Under the pieces are notes generated by a model. It did no database searches, was not told the origin of the DNA, and saw only the letters and a list, made by a program, of their open reading frames with translations. Positions 1 to 4,645 of a stretch of DNA of 6,255 nt are shown here, in pieces. The position numbers were made by a program, and so were the translations under genes. How positions within the stretch are numbered: the first letter of the stretch is position 1; every line of letters begins with the position of its first letter. This stretch comes from Bacteroidales bacterium. GTDB taxonomy: Bacteria; Bacteroidota; Bacteroidia; Bacteroidales; UBA7960. The stretch covers positions 1 to 6,255 of the forward strand of contig DMJL01000277.1 in NCBI GenBank assembly GCA_003451785.1, in the 5' to 3' direction.

Positions 1-797
1 AGTTGATTATTAGATTTCGCTAATGGCCATACGGCTTTTCTTTTTTCTAAAAATGCGCTAATTCCCTCTTTGGCCTCTGCTTTTTCTTGAAGCATAAGCA
101 GCATTTCTGCTGTATAAATACTCAATGGCTGGTCTATTTCCTTGTGTGTAACCTGATTGATAATTTGTTTTGTGGTTTTTACAGCTTCGGGGGCATTACC
201 TACAATGTGGTTACAGATGCTATTAACAAAAGCATCCAATTCTTGGGATGTGCCCACTTTATCCACAAGCCCGTATTTCATGGCATCGGAGGCAGTAAAA
301 GCCATAGCGGTGGTCATCAATTGTCGCGCTCTAAATTCCCCAATGCGTTTTACCACAAATGGCGAAATGGTTGCCGGAGCCAACCCTAATTTTACTTCGC
401 TGAAGCAAAAGGTAGCATCGCTTTCGGCTACAACAAAATCTGAGCCGGCAATAAGTCCCATAGCTCCACCCATAGCGTTCCCTGCTACAACGGTGATTAT
501 GGGTTTGGGAAATGTATAAATTTGATTAAACAAACTTGCCAGTACAAAGCCTGTCTGTTCATTTGCAGCCAGCTGTGGGCTTTGAAGCATCCAGTTAAGA
601 TCGCCTCCCGCACAAAAGTGTTGCCCTTTCCCTTTCAACACCACCACTCGTGTCTTTGCATCGTTCTCCAAATGGTACATACAGGCAGATAGTTCTGTTG
701 CCAATTGCAGATTGATGGCATTGCGCCTATCGGGGCGTGATAGCCACACTGTGGTTACAAATCCTGTGTTTTCGATGATTAATGTTTCGAATGTCAT
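1..797 (-). CDS. liuC: Enoyl-CoA hydratase/isomerase family protein, probable 3-methylglutaconyl-CoA hydratase (3' end cut by window edge)
   Basis: Crotonase-fold enzyme, probably hydrating 3-methylglutaconyl-CoA to HMG-CoA in leucine catabolism. Read on the minus strand from ATG at 797-795, the frame is open for 265 codons to the window edge. That is about full length for the family (roughly 260 residues), so only a short tail can be missing. Visible family features are the N-terminal SRPDRRNAIN (20-29), the first oxyanion-hole segment FCAGGDLNWM (61-70), which is typical of the methylglutaconyl-CoA hydratase branch, the second GNAMGGAMGL (106-115), and SEVKLGLAPATISPFV (133-148) carrying the catalytic Glu134. 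The other crotonase catalytic Glu (E144 in rat crotonase) aligns with Gly114. The C-terminal FLEKRKAVW is the usual family ending. It follows the methylcrotonyl-CoA carboxylase beta gene on the same strand after 171 bases, which supports the leucine-pathway assignment. A generic enoyl-CoA hydratase is the alternative. The class is certain; the exact substrate is inferred from motif and context. Confidence 0.88.
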   Translation of the reverse strand, partial: MTFETLIIENTGFVTTVWLSRPDRRNAINLQLATELSACMYHLENDAKTRVVVLKGKGQHFCAGGDLNWMLQSPQLAANEQTGFVLASLFNQIYTFPKPIITVVAGNAMGGAMGLIAGSDFVVAESDATFCFSEVKLGLAPATISPFVVKRIGEFRARQLMTTAMAFTASDAMKYGLVDKVGTSQELDAFVNSICNHIVGNAPEAVKTTKQIINQVTHKEIDQPLSIYTAEMLLMLQEKAEAKEGISAFLEKRKAVWPLAKSNNQ

Positions 798-968
798 ATT
801 ATGGTTGATTGGGGTTAAGTTGGAAAAAGATTGGACTTTAATGGTTCACCTTTCGTAAAATAAATCTCCAAATTCAAGAAAGCAGCTTTAATTCTATCGG
901 TCTTATTTTAATTTGCTATCCAAAGTTTGCTAGTCAGTTTAGCAGAAAATTATTTTGTTGAATGCCCT
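798..968. other. Intergenic gap between carboxylase and hydratase genes
   Basis: This 171-base AT-rich spacer separates two same-strand genes of one pathway. I see no tRNA, no credible small ORF, no clear TAnnTTTG promoter and no hairpin followed by a T-run. The only fold is a weak 5-bp stem (TGCTA/TAGCA, 928-944) with a 7-base loop. The genes may be co-transcribed across it, or the hydratase may have a promoter I cannot recognise. Confidence 0.5.
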
Positions 969-2576
969 TTACATTCGATACACTCCATTTCGTGGCTCCC
1001 CGTATTTTTTGTTCTGCGATATTGCAATTGCCATAGCCACCACCTGTCGGGTTTGCAGCGGCTCTATTATGCCGTCGTCCCAGAGGCGCGATGTGCTATA
1101 CCATGCTGAGCTTTCGATAGCGTATTTTGCTAAAATCTCAGCTTTCATTTTTTCTAATGCATCATGGTCAACGGGTTTTCCGGCTGCTTCAAGTTGCTCT
1201 TGTTTTACCTGCGCCAATACATGGGCAGCTTGTTGCCCGCCCATTACCGAAATCTTTGCGCCCGGCCACATAAACAAGAAGTGGGGATCATAAGCCCGGC
1301 CTGCCATGGCATAATTGCCTGCTCCATAAGAACCACCGGTAATCACTGTGATTTTTGGCACATTGGCATTGGCCACTGCATGTACCAACTTTGCTCCATC
1401 GCGAGCAAGACCTTCATTCTCATATTTGCGACCAACCATAAATCCGGTAATGTTTTGCAAAAATAAAATCGGCACTTTGCGAAAATTGCAAAGTTCAATA
1501 AAATGGGCTCCTTTGAGCGATGACTCTGCAAAAAGCACTCCGTTGTTGGCAATAATTCCCACCGGGAAACCCATGATATGGGCAAAGCCGGTTACCAAGG
1601 TAGTTGCATATCTGGCTTTGAACTCATGAAAAAGGCTTCCATCTACCAACCTTGCAATGATTTCATAAGGATTGGTTTGGTGTTTGGGGTCTGACTGCAT
1701 ATTGCCATAGATCTCCTCAGGGTCGTAGGCTGGTGGTGTAGAAGGTTTTATATCCAAAATTTGCTTTTCGGCAGGGGGTAGCGTTTCAAAAATATTTCTG
1801 CATATTTCAATGGCATGTTGGTCGTTTTCGGCCAAGTGGTCGGCAACCCCCGATCGAGAAGTATGCACTTCGGCTCCGCCCAGTTCTTCGGGTGTAACGG
1901 TTTCGCCGGTGGCCGCTTTTACAAGGGGCGGGCCGCCAATAAAAATGGTGCCTTGGTTGCGCACAATGATGGTTTCATCGCTCATGGCGGGCACATAAGC
2001 GCCGCCGGCGGTGCACGAGCCCATCACAATGGCCACTTGCGGACAGCCCATGGCCGACAATTGCGCTTGATTAAAAAAGATGCGCCCAAAATCGTCGCGG
2101 TCAGGAAAGACTTCGGCTTGCTCAGGAAGGAAAACCCCACCCGAATCTACCATATACACGCAAGGTAAATGGTTTTGCATAGCTATTTCCTGTGCCCTGA
2201 GGTGTTTTCGGATACTCTCTTTTATGTAAGTGCCGCCTTTCACCGTAGCATCGTTGGCTACAATTACCGCCTCGCGCCCGTGTATTACCCCAATGCCGGT
2301 TACTATGCCTGCCGAAGGGAACTCATCGCCATACTGACCATTGGCTGCCATGGGCGAGAGTTCTAAAAATGGTGTTTTTGGGTCAATTAATAGTTCGATG
2401 CGCTCACGGGCTAGCAACTTGCCCCTTTTTCTATGCTTCTCTACGGCAATTGATGGGCCACCCTGAGAAACAGAAAATAATTTGTCGCGATGTTGGCGAA
2501 TCAATTCAAGGTAGTGTTCCTTATTTGACTGATACTCCACACTAAGGGTATCAAGATGTGATGGAATTTTAAACAC
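969..2576 (-). CDS. liuB: 3-methylcrotonyl-CoA carboxylase, carboxyltransferase (beta) subunit
   Basis: Transfers the carboxyl group from carboxybiotin to 3-methylcrotonyl-CoA, giving 3-methylglutaconyl-CoA in leucine/isovalerate degradation. It acts in the cytoplasm with a biotin-bearing alpha subunit. From the proposed GTG start the protein is 535 residues, the usual length. In order it shows GKLLARERI (about 52-60), NDATVKGGTY (108-117), MVDSGG (142-147), the N-domain oxyanion region SCTAGGAYVPAMSDE (187-201), PPLVKAATGE (216-225) and EELGGAEVH (230-238). The C-domain has GGSYGAGNYAMAGRAYDP (414-431), MWPGAKISVMGGQQAA (436-451) and RLWDDGIIEP (497-506). The VKGGTY, VFLPEQ and LWDDGIIEP segments fit the methylcrotonyl rather than the propionyl or acetyl branch. 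The open frame extends upstream to ATGs at 2666 and 2708, but those 44 extra residues look non-coding, and a promoter-like sequence (2599-2631) lies within them. GTG at 2576-2574 puts about eight residues before the conserved LDTLS, as is usual in the family. The stop is TAA at 971-969. Confidence 0.93.
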   Translation of the reverse strand: MFKIPSHLDTLSVEYQSNKEHYLELIRQHRDKLFSVSQGGPSIAVEKHRKRGKLLARERIELLIDPKTPFLELSPMAANGQYGDEFPSAGIVTGIGVIHGREAVIVANDATVKGGTYIKESIRKHLRAQEIAMQNHLPCVYMVDSGGVFLPEQAEVFPDRDDFGRIFFNQAQLSAMGCPQVAIVMGSCTAGGAYVPAMSDETIIVRNQGTIFIGGPPLVKAATGETVTPEELGGAEVHTSRSGVADHLAENDQHAIEICRNIFETLPPAEKQILDIKPSTPPAYDPEEIYGNMQSDPKHQTNPYEIIARLVDGSLFHEFKARYATTLVTGFAHIMGFPVGIIANNGVLFAESSLKGAHFIELCNFRKVPILFLQNITGFMVGRKYENEGLARDGAKLVHAVANANVPKITVITGGSYGAGNYAMAGRAYDPHFLFMWPGAKISVMGGQQAAHVLAQVKQEQLEAAGKPVDHDALEKMKAEILAKYAIESSAWYSTSRLWDDGIIEPLQTRQVVAMAIAISQNKKYGEPRNGVYRM

Positions 2577-2598
2577 GATATTAGATTTTAATGCTTTA

Positions 2599-2631
2599 CA
2601 AATATATTTCTTGCGGCAAACGCAGCCCAAA
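2599..2631 (-). promoter_or_regulatory. Putative Bacteroidota-type promoter for the carboxylase gene
   Basis: On the minus strand, TTTG (2631-2628) is followed after 21 bases by TATATTTG (2606-2599), a full match to the Bacteroidota -7 element TAnnTTTG, with -33/-7 spacing inside the usual range. Transcription would begin near 2594-2592, leaving a leader of fewer than 20 bases before the proposed GTG start at 2576. Because it falls inside the 2708 ORF extension, it also argues against that start. The match is by eye only. Confidence 0.42.
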
Positions 2632-2702
2632 AACCTATCAAAATCAGATGCTGCAAAAAAAAGCATTAAATTAACATCAAAACCTAAAACAATGTTTAAG
2701 TT

Positions 2703-2750
2703 TTGCATAAAATTGCATAAACAAGATTTGTGCTAAATTGCAAATTGCAT
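2703..2750. repeat. Cluster of four TTGCAT/TTGCAA words around the 3' end of the TolC-like gene
   Basis: The plus strand carries TTGCAT at 2703-2708, 2713-2718 and 2745-2750, and TTGCAA at 2738-2743. The first two are spaced by exactly 10 bases, about one helical turn. The last copy overlaps the stop codon of the TolC-like gene and the first contains the upstream ATG (2708) of the carboxylase frame. This could be an operator-like array ahead of the carboxylase promoter, or chance in AT-rich DNA. Confidence 0.25.
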
Positions 2751-4291
2751 CACAAATTCTCATAATCGGCCACAATGGGCTTGTTTAAAAGAAAATCGAA
2801 AAGGGTAAGTCGGCGCATCTCATAGAATCCTAACCAAAAGTTACGCAGAGCTAAAATATGCCTTGTTCGCGCCAATTCTTTTGCATCTATTGCTAAATTC
2901 AATTCCACTATGTCGATACGGCCAATGAGAAATCTTTCACGCGAAACATCAAACCTTCTTTGCGCAATCGTGTTAGCACGGTAGGCAATATCGAGTTGCC
3001 CCGGAAGGGCATTAAACTCCATAACCCGCACAAAAATTTCCTGCTGGAAATCCTCAATCGCTTGATTAATTTCCGTGCTGATGAGATCGCGATTCGATTC
3101 GGCCATGCGCACCTTACCTCGCCCCACCCCCCAGTCGAGAATGGGTATAGAAATACCCACCACCAATTGCTGATGATCCAAGGGATCTTGATAGGCTCCA
3201 CTTAGATTGGCAGCCGACCCGGTTAGGCCATACACAGCAAATATATTGGCATTGAATCGGTTGTCGGCTCTAGCTTGGCTTACCTCGCTACCAGCTTCGA
3301 GTACTTGTCGTTGGAATGCAACCAAGTCGGAGCGGTTTTTTCGAGCTTGCGCCAATGCTGTTGACAACTCGATGCGAATCTGAGGAATAATTTCGGGCGC
3401 AATGAGGGAGATAGTTTCTTCTATTCCCAGACCCAGAAACGACCTAAATCGAAACTTTGCTGCTTCATGGTCAATACGAGTCTGTTCTAAGGTTGCTTTG
3501 GCATTTAATACATTCAGCTCCATTTGAAGCAAATCGCTTTCGGTGATCCGACCGAGATCGAATCGAGCGCGGGCAATTTGAAACAAGGTGTCGTTGGTGG
3601 ACAGTGTTTGAAGGTTTATTTCAAGATTTATCTGTGCTATCAGCAGGTCAAAGAAGTTCTGAGTAGCTCTTATGGCAATATCTTCGAGGTTTTCAGCATA
3701 GGTCTTCTGGGCTTCCTTGTACCGTAGTGGTTCAATTTGTTGTTGCCATCTATAAGGATTATGGGCAAAGATGGGCTGGCGAAGCCCAATATTTACGGGT
3801 GTTGCCAAGTAGGATACCAGTGTATTATCATCTCGAATGAGGTCTATGCGTTGCAAACCTGAGGTTACAAATAGCTGCCCCCCGGTTAGTCCGATGTTTT
3901 GACTTAGAGAGAGTGTGCCGGACGACGAAGCTAAGCTTCGGCGCACAAAAGCATCGCTGCCGTCGGGCAGGGTTATAGGCGAAATACTGCGGTTAAGATT
4001 TGGGAGGGTAGCATCGAGGCGTAAATGTGGGAGAAAGCCTGCACGGTGGCTGCGGTATTGCCAATAGCTGCCACGATAGCGGTGCCTTGCCGCTAGAGCA
4101 TCGGGCGACTTCTCGCGGGCAATTGCCACCGCCTCGTCGAGGGTGAGCCTTCGACCACTGGCGGCAAAGCTTGCTTTTGAAAATTCTGTGAGAAGCCCAA
4201 ACATAAATAAAACAAGCACCAACGAAAGAAACATTTTTGAACGATTCTTTCGTTGCAGTATCACAGTTGAAGTATTTTGGTTGATTTTCAT
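2750..4291 (-). CDS. TolC-family outer-membrane efflux channel protein
   Basis: Outer-membrane factor that would form a trimeric beta-barrel and periplasmic alpha-helical tunnel, serving as exit duct for a tripartite pump. From ATG at 4291 it has 513 residues. A basic stretch RKNRSK (about 14-19) leads into the hydrophobic core FLSLVLVLFMFGLL (21-34), with likely cleavage after SFA (about 43). The mature start RRLTLDEAVAIAREKSP is the usual opening of the outer-membrane efflux protein domain. The internal duplication of this family is visible: RARFDLGRITESDLLQMEL (241-259) resembles RERFLIGRIDIVELNLAID (451-469), each followed by a long helical stretch. GISIPILDWGVGRGKV (379-394) is the usual family turn. 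Alternative starts are ATG 4324 (11 more residues) and 4234 (lacks the positive n-region). The frame opens at 4420, but that extension runs through the palindromic element and is not credible. The RND permease gene upstream suggests they work together. Substrate unknown. The stop is TGA at 2752-2750. Confidence 0.9.
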   Translation of the reverse strand: MKINQNTSTVILQRKNRSKMFLSLVLVLFMFGLLTEFSKASFAASGRRLTLDEAVAIAREKSPDALAARHRYRGSYWQYRSHRAGFLPHLRLDATLPNLNRSISPITLPDGSDAFVRRSLASSSGTLSLSQNIGLTGGQLFVTSGLQRIDLIRDDNTLVSYLATPVNIGLRQPIFAHNPYRWQQQIEPLRYKEAQKTYAENLEDIAIRATQNFFDLLIAQINLEINLQTLSTNDTLFQIARARFDLGRITESDLLQMELNVLNAKATLEQTRIDHEAAKFRFRSFLGLGIEETISLIAPEIIPQIRIELSTALAQARKNRSDLVAFQRQVLEAGSEVSQARADNRFNANIFAVYGLTGSAANLSGAYQDPLDHQQLVVGISIPILDWGVGRGKVRMAESNRDLISTEINQAIEDFQQEIFVRVMEFNALPGQLDIAYRANTIAQRRFDVSRERFLIGRIDIVELNLAIDAKELARTRHILALRNFWLGFYEMRRLTLFDFLLNKPIVADYENL

Positions 4292-4390
4292 TTCATTAGG
4301 GCAATTACATGTAGTATTTTTCATAACGAAACTTTTATTGATTAGCCAAAGTAAGTGGCAGTTTGTAAATAATCTTAAAATTCTCCCTTC

Positions 4391-4405
4391 GACCCCTTCG
4401 GGGTC
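4391..4405. repeat. Hairpin 1 of the composite element
   Basis: Perfect 6-bp palindrome GACCCC-TTC-GGGGTC with a 3-base loop. It is the outer left hairpin, counterpart of 4583-4600. Confidence 0.75.
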
Positions 4406-4440
4406 TAACTTGTAACACAAAATCCCTTCTATAAACCTTT

Positions 4441-4455
4441 GATGCCTTTGGCATC
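4441..4455. repeat. Hairpin 2 of the composite element
   Basis: Perfect 6-bp palindrome GATGCC-TTT-GGCATC with a 3-base loop. It is the inner left hairpin. Its stem differs from that of hairpin 3 by two paired, compensating changes. Confidence 0.75.
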
Positions 4456-4534
4456 ACAAAATCTGTAAAAATAGCCCTGTTTGGTTCAAAGGTTATCTGT
4501 AGAAATGTTTCTTTCATTTCAACATCTTTCTTTA

Positions 4535-4549
4535 AATCCCGAAGGGATT
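4535..4549. repeat. Hairpin 3 of the composite element
   Basis: Perfect 6-bp palindrome AATCCC-GAA-GGGATT with a 3-base loop. It is the inner right hairpin. With its flank GAAGGTTTGTAG it is an inverted, diverged copy of the hairpin 2 region. Confidence 0.75.
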
Positions 4550-4582
4550 GAAGGTTTGTAGCAAATTGCAAGCCAGAACCCA

Positions 4583-4600
4583 CGCCCCCGAAGGGGGGCG
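4583..4600. repeat. Hairpin 4 of the composite element
   Basis: CGCCCCC-GAAG-GGGGGCG has a 7-bp stem, nearly all G:C, around a 4-base loop. It is the outer right hairpin. It is the first hairpin met after the permease stop codon (46 bases beyond 4646 on the minus strand) but has no following T-run, so it is not a standard intrinsic terminator. Confidence 0.75.
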
Positions 4601-4645
4601 AACAACAAACGCATTTTGCACATCCCTTTTATCAAAAAACTTAAC

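Larger units (their letters stand above)
4391..4600. repeat. Composite palindromic element: four short hairpins in mirror-symmetric order
   Basis: Four palindromes of 15-18 bases are centred at about 4398, 4448, 4542 and 4591.5, giving spacings of 50, 94 and 50 bases, symmetric about 4495. Plus-strand loops read TTC, TTT, GAA, GAA, as expected if the right half is an inverted copy of the left. Comparing 4429-4455 with the reverse complement of 4535-4561 gives 20 of 27 identical positions. Four of the seven differences are two compensating base-pair changes in the stem. Spacing from the outer hairpin centre to the shared CTAYAAACC word is 31 bases on one side and 30 on the other. A 9-bp direct repeat CACAAAATC (4416-4424, 4455-4463) and ATCTGTARAAAT (4461-4472, 4495-4506) lie within it. 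It fills most of the gap between the permease and TolC-like genes. It resembles REP/BIME doublets or a non-autonomous MITE. I cannot name a family or show other copies. Confidence 0.75.

Noticed and set aside
157..519. Plus-strand ORFs within the hydratase, carboxylase and permease genes (for example 157-519, 1815-2168, 5300-5731)
   Set aside because: They lie antisense to genes with strong family motifs, have low-complexity or Cys/His-rich translations, and show no domain.
928..944. TGCTA/TAGCA hairpin downstream of the carboxylase stop as a terminator
   Set aside because: Only 5 bp around a 7-base loop, AT-rich and with no T-tract, so it is within chance expectation.
2577..2708. Carboxylase start at ATG 2708 or 2666
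   Set aside because: The extra residues do not resemble the family N-terminus and a promoter-like sequence lies inside them.
4340..4365. TTACTTTGG on the minus strand as a promoter for the TolC-like gene
   Set aside because: It misses one base of TAnnTTTG and no TTTG lies at the required distance upstream.
4292..4420. In-frame N-terminal extension of the TolC-like protein starting at 4420
   Set aside because: It would bury the signal peptide more than 60 residues inside the protein and begins within hairpin 1 of the repeat. ATG at 4291 (or 4324) gives a normal signal peptide.
4335..4583. 82-residue minus-strand ORF in the permease-channel gap
   Set aside because: It runs through three of the four palindromes, has no recognisable domain, and its peptide simply mirrors the repeat sequence, so a repeat-derived frame is more likely than a gene.
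4583..4600. Hairpin 4 as an intrinsic terminator of the permease gene
   Set aside because: The stem is strong, but the downstream sequence on the minus strand (TGGGTTCTGG) has no T-run.
4391..4600. Regularly spaced palindromes as a CRISPR array
   Set aside because: The palindromes differ in sequence, the spacing is 50/94/50 rather than regular, and the two halves are in opposite orientation.
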